Shown piece by piece: positions 8,206-18,603 of a stretch of DNA of 64,000 bases. The notes beneath the pieces are model-generated. The model was not told the origin of the DNA and did no database searches. It saw only the letters and a list, made by a program, of their open reading frames with translations. Where the stretch lies: NCBI GenBank assembly GCA_963763755.1, contig CAVXQE010000002.1, positions 124,001 to 188,000 of the forward strand, given 5' to 3'. This DNA comes from Gaiellasilicea sp963763755 (GTDB lineage: Bacteria > Actinomycetota > Thermoleophilia > Gaiellales > Gaiellaceae). The position numbers and the translations under genes are program-made. Every line of letters begins with the position of its first letter. Positions within the stretch are counted from its first letter, which is position 1.

Positions 8206-8741
8206 CCGGCCGCTCCGCGGAGTAGGCGCGGCGCCGTGCGGGCGTAGTCGAGCCCTGAGACCCACGTCAGCACGAGCGCGACGAGCAGCGCCCACCACGC
8301 GATGCTGTCGTCCCAGGCACCGGCGGCCGCAAACCCGCCGAGTGCGGCCGCGGTCGCCTGCGCCCAGGTCTTCAGCTTCCCGAGATCGCGCGCTGCGATC
8401 ACGACGCCTCGCTCGATCGCTGCAAGCCGTAAGCCCGAGATCAGGAGCTCGCGTGCCACGATCGCCGCGACCATCCAGGCCGGCCAGATTCCGTCCTCGA
8501 TCAGCATCACCAGCACGGCCAGGACGAGCACCTTGTCTGCGATCGGATCGAGCAGCGAGCCGAGTTGCGAGGTCACGCCGCGCCTGCGCGCGATGCGGCC
8601 GTCGAGCCAGTCGGTGGCCATCGCGACGCAGAAGATGGCCGTCGCCCAGTACTCGTTGTTCGGAAAGTTCCAGGCGTAGAGGAGCACGACAACGGGCACG
8701 GACGCAACGCGGGCAACGGTCAGCTGATCCGGAAGCGTCAC
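8202..8741 (-). CDS. pgsA: CDP-diacylglycerol-glycerol-3-phosphate 3-phosphatidyltransferase
   Basis: Integral membrane enzyme that makes phosphatidylglycerophosphate, the precursor of phosphatidylglycerol and cardiolipin. The CDP-alcohol phosphotransferase signature D-G-x2-A-R-x8-G-x3-D-x3-D is complete (LDGRIARRR then GSLLDPIADK). Several hydrophobic helices follow, including VLVLAVLVMLIEDGI and WWALLVALVLTWV. The start is placed at GTG 8741 (VTLPDQLTVARV), the usual N-terminus of the family. The longer open frame to 8846 would run into the divergent carboxylase alpha gene. About 179 residues, normal for PgsA. Confidence 0.92.
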   Translation of the reverse strand: MTLPDQLTVARVASVPVVVLLYAWNFPNNEYWATAIFCVAMATDWLDGRIARRRGVTSQLGSLLDPIADKVLVLAVLVMLIEDGIWPAWMVAAIVARELLISGLRLAAIERGVVIAARDLGKLKTWAQATAAALGGFAAAGAWDDSIAWWALLVALVLTWVSGLDYARTAPRLLRGAAG

Positions 8742-8763
8742 GGCTCCGGGAGAATACGCGGCG

Positions 8764-10521
<1,758 letters not shown>

Positions 10522-10526
<5 letters not shown>

Positions 10527-11398
10527 GTCTCTCTGTGCCGAGACGTCGGTCGCGCACGCCGAGTCGCTCTCGGCAACCGCGAGCCGCGTCGACACCTGGA
10601 TCCTGATCGAGTACCGCGGGCTCTGGGCACACGACGCTGTCGACGGGTCGACGCTGAGCGCCGAGCTGAAGGCGCATCTGCGTGCCGAGCGCACGCGGCT
10701 GCCGCACGCTCGGATCCTCTTCGTCCGCCGAGCCGAGCGACGCGGCCGCGACGGGCTGCTCGCGTTCGTCGTCCGTACCGCGGAGAGCGCTGGCTCGGTC
10801 CGCCGGCTCGAGCTCGAGCGGCATGACGAGCTGACCGGCGTCTCGCTCGACACTGCGCGGCTCGCCCGTCGATCACCCGCTCTTCCTCGTCTGCACGCAC
10901 GGCAAGCACGACCGCTGCTGCGCCAAGTACGGCCGCCCGCTCTACGACGCGGTGTGCGAGCAGGTCGAGGACGGCTGGGCCTGGCAGTCGACGCACGTCG
11001 GCGGCGACCGCTTCGCGGGCAACCTCGTCGTCCTGCCGGAGGGCGTCTACTACGGGCGCGTCGAGCCGTCGGAGGCGTGGCCGGTGCTCGAGGCCGCGCT
11101 CGACGGCCGCGTCCACCTGCCGCACTACCGGGGCAGGTCGTGCCACGGCTTTGCAGCACAGGCGGCGGAGCGAAGCGTGCGAGAGCAGACCGGGCTACTC
11201 GGAGTCTTCGACGTGAGAGTCGTCGCGATCGAGCGCGACGGCGACGGCTGGCAGGCGCTGGTCGAGGCCGGTGGCGCGGCCTACGACGTCGACGTGCACC
11301 GCGAGCTGGGCGAGGCGACCCACCTCACCTGCTCCACGTCTCAGCTCAAGCGGCCGACGCACTACGTCGCAGGAACCCCTCGCGTACGAGCCGCCTGA
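10522..11398 (+). CDS. Suc_Fer-like (sucrase/ferredoxin-like, thioredoxin-fold) protein (frameshifted)
   Basis: Family recognised by CTHGKHDRCCAKYGRPLY (~10890-10945), WQSTHVGGDRFAGNLVVLP and YYGRVEPSEAW, the conserved Cys- and His-containing core of the Suc_Fer-like group, which has a thioredoxin-like ferredoxin fold. The N-terminal half (CAETSVAHAESLSATASRVD, then WILIEYRGLW) is in a frame that breaks near 10865. No ATG or GTG lies in the first frame; the only candidate near the expected N-terminus is an ATT at 10522, so the start is probably masked by another indel. It follows the carboxylase alpha gene directly and overlaps the JmjC gene tail-to-tail by 53 bp. Redox function is inferred from the family. 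Confidence 0.78.
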
Positions 11399-12548
11399 GC
11401 AGGACGAGCCTGCCCGCGTCGTCGAGCGAGCCGGGCAGCTCGGAGCCGCGGAACGGTGCATCGGTCGTGACGAGGAACTCCAGCTCCGCCGCGAGTCGCT
11501 CCGGGAAGGGAAGGTCGCGCCCCTCGAAGACGAGCGTCGTGCCGTGCAGGTCGGCGATCACGGTGTCCCGCCGTTCGAGCTCGGTGTCCAGGTCGAGCGT
11601 GTCGAGCGCGCGCAGCTCGGAGAGCTGGCCGTCGAGGATCGGTCTCCGGCTGCGCACGAAGCGGTCGCGCGCACGCTCGCGGACCTCGTCCGCGTCGAGC
11701 GACGGCAGCTCGGGCGGCTCGTCGGCGTCAATCGTCCGGCGGTAGGCGATGTCGTCCGCCTGAGCGTCGAGCTCGGCGCGAGCCTCGTCGATCCAGCGGC
11801 GGACGTTGACCCCGACGGTGATGTGGAGCGAGTCGGAGTCGGAGGTGAGCGCCTGGTGGAGCCAGCCGCGCGGCAGGTACATCGTGTCGCCGGCGCGCAG
11901 CACCACGTCCAGCATCGGCTCGCCGGGCGCACCGAGGGAAGACTTGTAGCGCTGGTTCTTCAGCGGCAGCTCGAGCACGGGCTCGTAGACCAGCCACCGC
12001 TTCTCGCCCGCGACCTGAAGCGAGATCACCTCGTGGGTGTCGTGGTGGACGGGCAGACCCTGTGACCCGCGCGGCGTGTAGTAGGCGTTCGCCTGCACGG
12101 GATGACCGAGGTACGCCTCGAGCTGGCGGCAATAACGGGCGAGCGGCAGCCAGAGGTGATGCAGCCCCTGGAGCACGATCGTCGCGCCGGCCTCGAACTC
12201 GGCGAGCACGCGCGGGACGTCTGCGACGCCGGTGAACGATGCCGGCCGCCAGGCCAGGTCGGTCGTGTAGCCGGACACGGTCGCGCCTTCTTTCACGAGC
12301 CGGAAGCCCGGTGTCCGGATCCCCGTCTCGGTGATCAGGCGCTCGACATCGCGCGCGGAGAGGAGGTCGTCGAAGCGGCCTTCCTCTCCGCGCGGAACGA
12401 CGAGCGGCTTCTGCTCCCAGTGCTCCGCGAGGAAGCGCTCGGTCTCGACCGGCGCGATCGCGCGTTCGAGAGCGGAGGGACTAGGCGTCGTCCGAGTCGG
12501 AGTCGTCTCCGTCGGAGTCGCTCGAGTCACTGTCGTCCGTGTCGCCAT
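11346..12548 (-). CDS. JmjC/cupin-fold Fe(II)/2-oxoglutarate oxygenase (ribosomal-oxygenase-like)
   Basis: About 400 residues. The catalytic double-stranded beta-helix contains the metal ligands in VHHDTHEVISLQVAG (HxD; note a second His two residues earlier) and the distal His in YLPRGWLHQALTSD. The N-terminal region FLAEHWEQKPLVVPRGEEGRF and the DLLSARDVERLI helix match the RoxA/YcfD/MINA-type protein hydroxylases. A helical and winged-helix-like C-terminal part follows (LDGQLSELRALDTLDLDT onward). No start codon exists between the stop of the Asp-rich peptide gene (12481) and the first conserved residues. Translation must therefore begin inside that gene in another frame (ATG 12548 or GTG 12530), or the two are one protein split by an indel. 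Family is sure; substrate is unknown. Confidence 0.85.
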   Translation of the reverse strand: MATRTTVTRATPTETTPTRTTPSPSALERAIAPVETERFLAEHWEQKPLVVPRGEEGRFDDLLSARDVERLITETGIRTPGFRLVKEGATVSGYTTDLAWRPASFTGVADVPRVLAEFEAGATIVLQGLHHLWLPLARYCRQLEAYLGHPVQANAYYTPRGSQGLPVHHDTHEVISLQVAGEKRWLVYEPVLELPLKNQRYKSSLGAPGEPMLDVVLRAGDTMYLPRGWLHQALTSDSDSLHITVGVNVRRWIDEARAELDAQADDIAYRRTIDADEPPELPSLDADEVRERARDRFVRSRRPILDGQLSELRALDTLDLDTELERRDTVIADLHGTTLVFEGRDLPFPERLAAELEFLVTTDAPFRGSELPGSLDDAGRLVLLRRLVREGFLRRSASAA

Positions 12549-12657
12549 CGGTCGTGTCGGTGTCGTCGCCGTCGGAATCGTCCGCGGCGGTTGCGACGGG
12601 ATCGTCTCCGGCGAACCCGATCTCGTCGTCGGTCAGTGTCGTGCTCTCGTCGTCCAT
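12481..12657 (-). CDS. 58-residue Asp-rich peptide upstream of the JmjC oxygenase
   Basis: ATG at 12657 with an AAGGAGG ribosome binding site at about 12662-12668. Residues 1-25 look like a leader (MDDESTTLTDDEIGFAGDDP, then VATAA). Residues 26-58 are a low-complexity tract of Asp with Ser, Thr and Gly, ending DSDSDDA; 24 of 58 residues are Asp. The gene overlaps the 5' end of the JmjC gene by 68 bp in another frame, so the two are translationally coupled. The short-leader plus repetitive-core shape next to a protein hydroxylase resembles a RiPP precursor, and this is inference. Alternatively it is an acidic N-terminal extension of the oxygenase separated by a sequence error. Confidence 0.6.
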   Translation of the reverse strand: MDDESTTLTDDEIGFAGDDPVATAADDSDGDDTDTTDGDTDDSDSSDSDGDDSDSDDA

Positions 12658-12711
12658 TGTTCCTCCTTGGCGGCGGGCCTTCGGACCGCGGAGGTTACAG
12701 CGTCTCCGAGT

Positions 12712-13271
12712 TCAGAGCCGGTACGACCGGTCCGTGATCCAGACCACGATCGGGCGCATGTCTTCGGGCGGGTCGCCCTTGGCCTGAAACGGCCCGAACG
12801 AGACGCGGACGTAGGACGCCGTCGGCGAGCGAGCCCGGGGCGGACATGGTCGTGCGCCACGTCTGGTTCGGTGCGAGCACGTCGGGCGGAGCAGGGTCGA
12901 ACCGGGTCGCCAGGCGAGGCAGCAGGCAGCCGGCCGTTGTCGCCGCTGCCTTGAACTCGTCGAGATTGTCGTTGGCGAAGAGCATCAGCCCGAAGGAGAG
13001 TCGGTCCCGGAACGGCACCGAGCTCGAACGGGATCGTCGTCGCGTTCGTCACCGCGATGTCGGCCGACCAGCCCTTCCTGGTGATCGCGAGCGAGTCGAC
13101 GACGAAGAGGAGCCGCTGCCCCGAGCTCGGGTAGCTCTCGCGCCAGTCGAGCTCCGCGCGCTGCGGCTCGGCGGCGGCGGGCGATCTCCACCGGCTGCGA
13201 GCTCGGCGGTCGCCGCAGCCGGCGAGCAGGAGCACGGCTAGCGAGAAACAGTGGCGAGCGCATCGCTCCAA
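12712..13271 (-). CDS. Putative lipoprotein, unknown function (frameshifted)
   Basis: A lipobox lies at the N-terminus (SLAVLLLAGCGDRR; Cys would be lipidated). Further on are ELDWRESYPSSGQRLLFVVD, SLAITRKGWSADIAVTNATT and IPFELG, then in a second frame VPFRDRLSFGLMLFANDNLD, then in a third frame YVRVSFGPFQAKGDPPEDMR followed by PIVVWITDRSYRL and a stop at 12712. The beta-strand-rich pattern (VDSLAITRKGWSADIAVTN) resembles an Ig-like or DUF4352-type exported domain. At least three slips occur (near 13225, 13015 and 12815). The start is ATG 13263 or TTG 13271. The gene is upstream of and on the same strand as the Asp-rich peptide gene. Confidence 0.6.
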
Positions 13272-13297
13272 TCTACGCAGCTAGAGTCACCGTCGCT

Positions 13298-14440
13298 TTG
13301 GACCTCTACGAGTATCAGGGCAAGCAGCTCTTCAAGCGCTTCGGCATTCCGGTCTCGGAGGGACGGGTGGCGACGACGCCCGAGGAGGCGCGCGCGGCCG
13401 CCGAGGAGATCGGCGGCGCGGTCGTCGTCAAGGCGCAGGTGCTGACGGGCGGCCGCGGCAAGGCGGGCGGGATCAAGCTCGCCGACGACCCTGCGGACGC
13501 GGAGGAGAAGGCGAAGCAGATCCTCGGCCTCGACATCCGCGGCCACGTCGTGCGGACGCTCTGGATCGAGAGCGCGTCCGAGATCGAGAAGGAGTACTAC
13601 CTCTCGATCACGTTCGACCGCGGCGTCAAGAAGGCGCTTCTGATGTTCACCACGCAGGGCGGGGTGGAGATCGAGGAGGTCGCCGAGAACGATCCCGACG
13701 CGCTCGTGCGGCTGCACGTCGACCCGCTCGAAGGCTTCCAGCCCTGGCAGGCTCGCCGCCTGATCTACGGCGCGGGCGTCGAGGATCCGAGCGAGCAGAA
13801 GCAGATCGCCGCGATCGTCGGGAAGCTCTACGACGCCTTCGTCGGCTGCGACGCGATGCTTTGCGAGGTCAACCCGCTGATCGTCACGCCCGACGGCGAG
13901 GTCAAGGCGCTCGACTCGAAGTTCACGGTCGACGACAACGCGCTCTACAAGCATCCGGACATCGCCGAGATGCGAGACGTGAGCGCGGCCGACCCGCTCG
14001 AGGCGCTGGCGCGCGAGAAGGGTGTCACCTACGTGAAGCTCGACGGCGAGGTCGGGATCCTCGGCAACGGCGCCGGCCTCGTGATGTCGACGCTCGACGT
14101 GATCGCGCTCGCCGGCGGCCGGCCCGCGAACTTCTGCGACCTCGGCGGCGGCGGCGACGCGGAAGGCGTCGTCGATGCGCTCGAGGTGATCCTGCAGGAC
14201 CCGCAGGTGAAGTCGATCCTCTTCAACATCTTCGGCGGTATCACGCGCTGCGACGAGGTGGCGCGCGGGATCCTCGCCGCGCTCGAGCGGATGACGATCG
14301 AGCAGCCGATCGTCGTCCGCCTCGACGGCACCAACGCGGAGGAGGGCCGGAAGGTCCTCGCCGACGCGGCGCCGCCGAACCTCTTCGTCGAGCCGACGAT
14401 GCTGGAAGCCGCTCGCAAGGCCGTGGAGTTGTCGAAGTGA
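13298..14440 (+). CDS. sucC: Succinyl-CoA synthetase beta subunit
   Basis: ADP/GDP-forming succinyl-CoA ligase subunit of the TCA cycle, 380 residues, unbroken. The ATP-grasp domain begins MDLYEYQGKQLFKRFGIPVS and contains VVKAQVLTGGRGKAGGIKLA. The C-terminal part has NGAGLVMSTLDVIALAGGRP, ANFCDLGGGGD and NIFGGITRCDEVARGI, the CoA-ligase-interface signatures. Translation appears to start at TTG 13298. No good ribosome binding site is visible. It forms a complex with SucD (15083). Unusually, a methyltransferase gene lies between the two. Confidence 0.95.
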   Translation: MDLYEYQGKQLFKRFGIPVSEGRVATTPEEARAAAEEIGGAVVVKAQVLTGGRGKAGGIKLADDPADAEEKAKQILGLDIRGHVVRTLWIESASEIEKEYYLSITFDRGVKKALLMFTTQGGVEIEEVAENDPDALVRLHVDPLEGFQPWQARRLIYGAGVEDPSEQKQIAAIVGKLYDAFVGCDAMLCEVNPLIVTPDGEVKALDSKFTVDDNALYKHPDIAEMRDVSAADPLEALAREKGVTYVKLDGEVGILGNGAGLVMSTLDVIALAGGRPANFCDLGGGGDAEGVVDALEVILQDPQVKSILFNIFGGITRCDEVARGILAALERMTIEQPIVVRLDGTNAEEGRKVLADAAPPNLFVEPTMLEAARKAVELSK

Positions 14441-15083
14441 GCGACTGGTCGTCGAGCGCGGAGGCGTATCGCGAATGCGCCCGAGCACCGGGAGGGCGAG
14501 GATCTCGACCTGATCGTCGAGCTGGGCCGAGGGGTCGCGGACAGCGCTCGACGTGGCGACGGGTGGCGGGCACGTCGCACGACGGCTGCGCGAGGCGGGA
14601 CTGCAGGTCGTCAGCTGCCGATCCTGCGCCCGGGATGCAGCCCGACGTGATCTGCCGCGCCGAGGATCTTCCGTTCGCGGACGGCGCATTCGACCTCGTC
14701 GTCACGCGGATCGCGCCGCACCACTTCGAGGACATCGCGAGCTGCGGTGACCGAGATGGCACGCGTCAGCAACGACCTCGTCGTCGTCGAGGACACGCTC
14801 TACGTGAGCGAGCAGGTCGAGGAGGCCGAGAAGCTCCGTGACCCGACGCACGTCCGCTCCTACACCGAGGAGGAGTGGCGCTCGCTGCTCGAGGCGGCAG
14901 GGCTGGAGGTCGAGCAGGTCGAGTCGTTCGAGAAGCGGCACGCGCTCGAGGACGTGGTCTCGACCGCTCCGGAACGCCCGCGGAGGACAGGCCGCGTGAT
15001 CAAGGAGCTTGCTCGCCGACCAGATCGACGGCGACGAGTACGTCGACACGAAGCTCGTCCTGAAAGCGCGGAAGGCGGTCTAG
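14437..15083 (+). CDS. Class I SAM-dependent methyltransferase between sucC and sucD (frameshifted)
   Basis: GTG 14437 overlaps the sucC stop (GTGA). Motif I is ALDVATGGGHVARRLREAG (~14543-14600), followed by CRAEDLPFADGAFDLVVTRI (motifs II-III) and APHHFEDI. The C-terminus (TEMARVSNDLVVVEDTLYVS, SYTEEEWRSLLEAAGLEVEQ) matches the Methyltransf_11/UbiE-like group. Four or more frame slips occur (near 14475, 14535, 14615, 14745 and 15000), but all elements are in order and total about 215 residues. The stop overlaps the sucD GTG. The substrate cannot be told. Confidence 0.78.
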
Positions 15084-15959
15084 TGGCGATCATCGTCGAC
15101 AAGGACACGAAGCTCGTCGTCCAGGGCCTGACCGGGTCCGAGGGCTCGTTCCACGGGCTCCGGAACAAGCGCTACGGCACGCAGGTCGTCGCCGGGGTCA
15201 CGCCGGGGAAGGGCGGTCAGGACGTCGAGGGGATTCCCGTCTTCGACACCGTCGCCGACGCCGTCGCCGAGACCGGCGCGAACACGACGATGGTCTTCGT
15301 GCCTGCCCGCTTCGCGGCCGACGCGATCTACGAGGCGGTCGACTCGGGCATCGGCACCGTGATCTGCATCGCCGAGGGCCTGCCGGCGCACGAGATGCTT
15401 CGGATCTACTCGTACATCCGGCCGAAGGGCGTGACGATGCTCGGCCCGAACTGCCCGGGCGCGCTCTCGCCGGGCAAGGCGAACGTCGGGATCATCCCCG
15501 CCGAGATCTTCACCGAGGGCAACATCGGCCTCGTCTCGCGCTCGGGCACGCTGACGTACCAGATCGGCCACGAGCTGACGCAGATGGGGCTCGGCAACTC
15601 GACGATCGTCGGGATCGGCGGCGATCCGATCGTGGGCTCCTCGTTCATCGACGTGCTGGAGAAGTTCGAGGCCGATCCGCAGACCGAGTACGTCGTGATG
15701 GTCGGCGAGATCGGCGGCGACGAGGAGGAGAAGGCGGCCGAGTTCATCGAGGCGCACGTGACGAAGCCGGTCGTCGCCTACATCGCCGGCTTCACGGCGC
15801 CGCCCGGCAAGACGATGGGCCACGCCGGCGCGATCATCTCCGGCTCGTCCGGCACCGCCCAGGGCAAGAAGGAGGCGCTGGAGGCCAAGGGCATCCGCGT
15901 CGGCACCTCACCGACCGAGGTGGCGCAGTTCGCCGCCGAGGTCGCCCGCGGCCGGCTAG
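15083..15959 (+). CDS. sucD: Succinyl-CoA synthetase alpha subunit (C-terminal frame slip)
   Basis: CoA-binding subunit carrying the phosphohistidine. Start GTG 15083 (VAIIVDKDTKLVVQGLTGSE). Key elements are GVTPGKGGQDVEGIPVFDTV, GPNCPGALSPGKANVGIIP, SRSGTLTYQIGHELTQMGLG, GIGGDPIVGSSFIDVL, and the active-site His in GKTMGHAGAIISG. The natural end should be near residue 292, at the TAG at 15957-15959, but that codon is out of frame by one base. As given, the frame reads through into sequence antisense to ahcY. I take this as an indel near 15940-15956. The TAG is shared with the opposite-strand ahcY stop (CTAG). Confidence 0.93.
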
Positions 15960-17199
15960 ACCGACCAGCGCGCTTCGAACTCGCGCTGCTTCTCCGTCGC
16001 TTCGCCCAGCTCCAGCCCGAGCGTCGCCAGCTTCGTCCGTGCGATCTCGCGGTCGAGCTCGTCCGGGAAGGAGTGCAGGCCGGGTGCGAGCCCTCCCGAC
16101 GCGAGCAGGTGCGCCGCGAGCGCCTGGACCGAGAACGAGAGATCCATGATCTCGACCGGATGCCCGTCGCCGCCGGCGACGTTCGTCTGCCGGCCCTCCG
16201 CGAGCACGTACGCGCGGCGACCGTCACCGAGGTCGTGCTCGGTCACGCCCGGCCGCACCTCCGCGCCGGGGCCGAGGCCGTCGATCGCCACCTCGCGTTC
16301 GTGGTGGCCGCCGTTCGCGATCAGGACGCCGTCCTTCAGATAGGCGAGCGCCTCACGCGGGACGCAGTCGATCGCACCGGTCGCGGAGATCAGGACGTCC
16401 GCGTCCGGCAGTGCGGCTTCGAGCCGCGCAACTCGATGGCCGTCCATGTGCGCCTCGAGCGCGGCGACCGGATCGATCTCGACGACCGTCACACGCCCGC
16501 CCGCGCCGTGGGCTGCGCGGGCGAGGCCCTTCCCGACCCAGCCGTAGCCGACGATGCAGAACTCGCGCCCGGGGAAGGTGAGATTCGTGAGCCGGTCGAT
16601 CGCGGCGAGCGTCGACTGCCCGGTGCCGTAGCGGTTGTCGAAGAGGTGCTTGCAGAGGGCGTCGTTCGCCGCGATCGCCGGGAAAGCTCAGCTTGCCCGC
16701 TGCCTCCATCGCCCGCAGCCGCGCGACGCCGGTCGTCGTCTCCTCGGTCACGCCGCGGAGCCCGGCTGCGATCTCCGGCCGGTGCTCGACGATGCGCGCC
16801 GTCAACTCGGCCCCGTCGTCGACGACGATCTCGGGCTGCGTGTCGGCGACGGCGAGCAGATCGGCGTCGAATTGCTCGCGCGAGGCACCGTGCGTGGCGT
16901 GCACCTCGATCCCGCGGGCGACGAGCGCGGCGCAGATCGCGTCCTGCGTCGAGCCGGGGTTGGAGCCGGAGGCAACGACCTCGGCGCCCGCAGCCTGCGA
17001 GCAGCGTCGCGAGGTACGCGGTCTTCGCCTCCAGGTGCACGACGACCGCGACGCGCTTTCCGGTGAGGGCTCCGTCGGCGAGCCGCTCGCGCGCCAGCCG
17101 GTTCAGAACGGGCGAGTGCTTCGCGACCCACTGGATCCGCTGCTCGCCCTCCGGGGCGAGCGACGGATCGGCGATCCGGGAACGAGCCGCGGCGTCCAC
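15956..17199 (-). CDS. ahcY: Adenosylhomocysteinase-like enzyme (frameshifted)
   Basis: S-adenosylhomocysteine hydrolase regenerates homocysteine and removes the by-product of SAM methyltransferases. The N-terminus has QWVAKHSPVLNRLARERLAD and GKRVAVVVHLEAKTAYLATL. The middle has GVTEETTTGVARLRAMEAAG, then DNRYGTGQSTLAAIDRLTNL, FCIVGYGWVGKGLARAAHG (NAD-binding Rossmann loop) and VTVVEIDPVAALEAHMDGH. The C-terminus is ANGGHHEREVAIDGL to REFEARWSV. It lacks the KPDHYRY tail of classical AhcY, as in the shorter archaeal/actinobacterial type. Slips lie near 16990, 16685 and 16500. The start is GTG 17199, 9 bp after the helicase gene, so an operon is likely. Confidence 0.9.
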
Positions 17200-17208
17200 G
17201 CCGCGAAT

Positions 17209-18429
17209 CTATCCGAGTCGGTCTCTGCGACCGGGGCGGCTAGATCTTGCGGCGGGGGCGGTCGGGCCCCACTTCGAGTTGCGCCGCTTCGAGGCGTACA
17301 CGAGGCGCGGTGGTGCGACGGTCATGCCTTCGCTCTTGAACTGCTCGGTGTGGCCGAGCATGCGGGCCACGTGGCTGACCTCTGCCTGCTGCTCGGGGAG
17401 GACGAGCGTCACGCCGATCCCGTTCTTGCCCGCGCGGCCCGTGCGGCCGATGCGGTGGATGTACGCGGTGTGCTCCTCCGGCGGATCGAAGTTGATCACG
17501 TGCGTGATGTCGTCGAGATCGAGACCGCGAGCCGCGACGTCGGTGGCGACGAGGGTCTTGACCGTGCCCTCCTCGAAGCGCTTCAGCGCTCGCTCGCGCT
17601 GGCTCTGGTTCATGTCGCCGTGCATGGCGACCGCGGTGACCTCGTGGCGGGCCAGCTTCTGAACGAGCCGGTCGGCGCCGCGCTTCGTGCGGACGAAGAC
17701 CAGGACGAGCCCGCGCTCCTTCGCCAGCATTCCGGCAAGCGTCTCGACCTTGTTCTCGGCCGTCACCGGCACGAACTGGTGGTCGATCTCGCCCTGCTGC
17801 TGGTCGATCGTCAGCTCGGCCTCGAAGCGGGAAGGGTTCGTCGTGTACGCCCGTGCGAGCTCGCCGACCTGGCCGTCGAGCGTGGCGGAGAAGAACATCG
17901 TCTGGCGCCGCTTTGGCAGCCGCGCGACGATCCGGTCGACCTGAGGCTGGAAGCCCATGTCGAGCATCCGGTCCGCCTCGTCGAGGATCAGCATGCGGAC
18001 GCCGTCGAGCGAGACGATCTTGCGCTCGATCAGGTCCTGCAGGCGGCCGGGGGTGGCGACGAGGATGTGCGCGTCACGAGAGGCCTTGGCCTGCGCTGAG
18101 ATCGAGACGCCGCCGTAGACGGCCGCGACCCGTAGGTCGTGCGCCGGCGCGATCGTGCCGATCTCGGCCGTGACCTGAGCTGCGAGCTCGCGGGTGGGTA
18201 CCAGCACGAGCCCGGATGGGCGCGCGTCGCTCGCGTCGAGCCGCTCGACGAGCGGCACGGCGAAGGCGAGCGTCTTGCCGGAGCCCGTCGGCGACTTCGC
18301 GAGGATGTCGCGGCCGGCGAGGGCATCAGGGAGCACAAGCCCCTGGATCCGGAAGGGAGCGAGGATGTCGCGCGCGGCAAGCGCTTCTGCGACGCGCGGA
18401 GACACACCCAGCTCGAGGAAAGACTGCAT
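17209..18429 (-). CDS. DEAD-box ATP-dependent RNA helicase
   Basis: Cytosolic RNA-remodelling ATPase with all core motifs: the Q-motif (PFRIQGLVLP), motif I SPTGSGKT, Ia PTRELA, Ib TPGR, II DEAD (LILDEADRMLDMGF), III SAT, IV VFVRTKRGADRL, V DVAARGLD and VI HRIGRTGR. The short basic C-terminus (SKRRNSKWGPTAPAARSSRP) likely contacts RNA. The start is placed at ATG 18429 (MQSFLELGVSPRV), supported by AAGGAG about 7-12 bases upstream. An ATG at 18489 and an upstream extension to 18552 lack such support. About 406 residues. The ahcY gene follows 9 bp downstream. Confidence 0.95.
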   Translation of the reverse strand: MQSFLELGVSPRVAEALAARDILAPFRIQGLVLPDALAGRDILAKSPTGSGKTLAFAVPLVERLDASDARPSGLVLVPTRELAAQVTAEIGTIAPAHDLRVAAVYGGVSISAQAKASRDAHILVATPGRLQDLIERKIVSLDGVRMLILDEADRMLDMGFQPQVDRIVARLPKRRQTMFFSATLDGQVGELARAYTTNPSRFEAELTIDQQQGEIDHQFVPVTAENKVETLAGMLAKERGLVLVFVRTKRGADRLVQKLARHEVTAVAMHGDMNQSQRERALKRFEEGTVKTLVATDVAARGLDLDDITHVINFDPPEEHTAYIHRIGRTGRAGKNGIGVTLVLPEQQAEVSHVARMLGHTEQFKSEGMTVAPPRLVYASKRRNSKWGPTAPAARSSRPGRRDRLG

Positions 18430-18603
18430 ATTCGGTTTCGACTCCTTCGTGTTCGGACGAGATCCGCCTGCCTCGTCCGCCTGTGCCATCACAGGGGATA
18501 CCGAAGAAGAACAAACCTCACAGGACGACACCACGCCGTCCGTAAGACACAAAGTAGCAGCACCGGCATCGCAGGCGTCGCATCAGTCGGCTGAGTCGGC
18601 CGC

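Noticed and set aside
14747..17662. A 971-residue open frame covering the methyltransferase tail, sucD and sequence beyond
   Set aside because: It is sucD reading through a lost stop into sequence antisense to ahcY and the helicase. The part after 15960 shows no family features, while the opposite strand encodes clear proteins.
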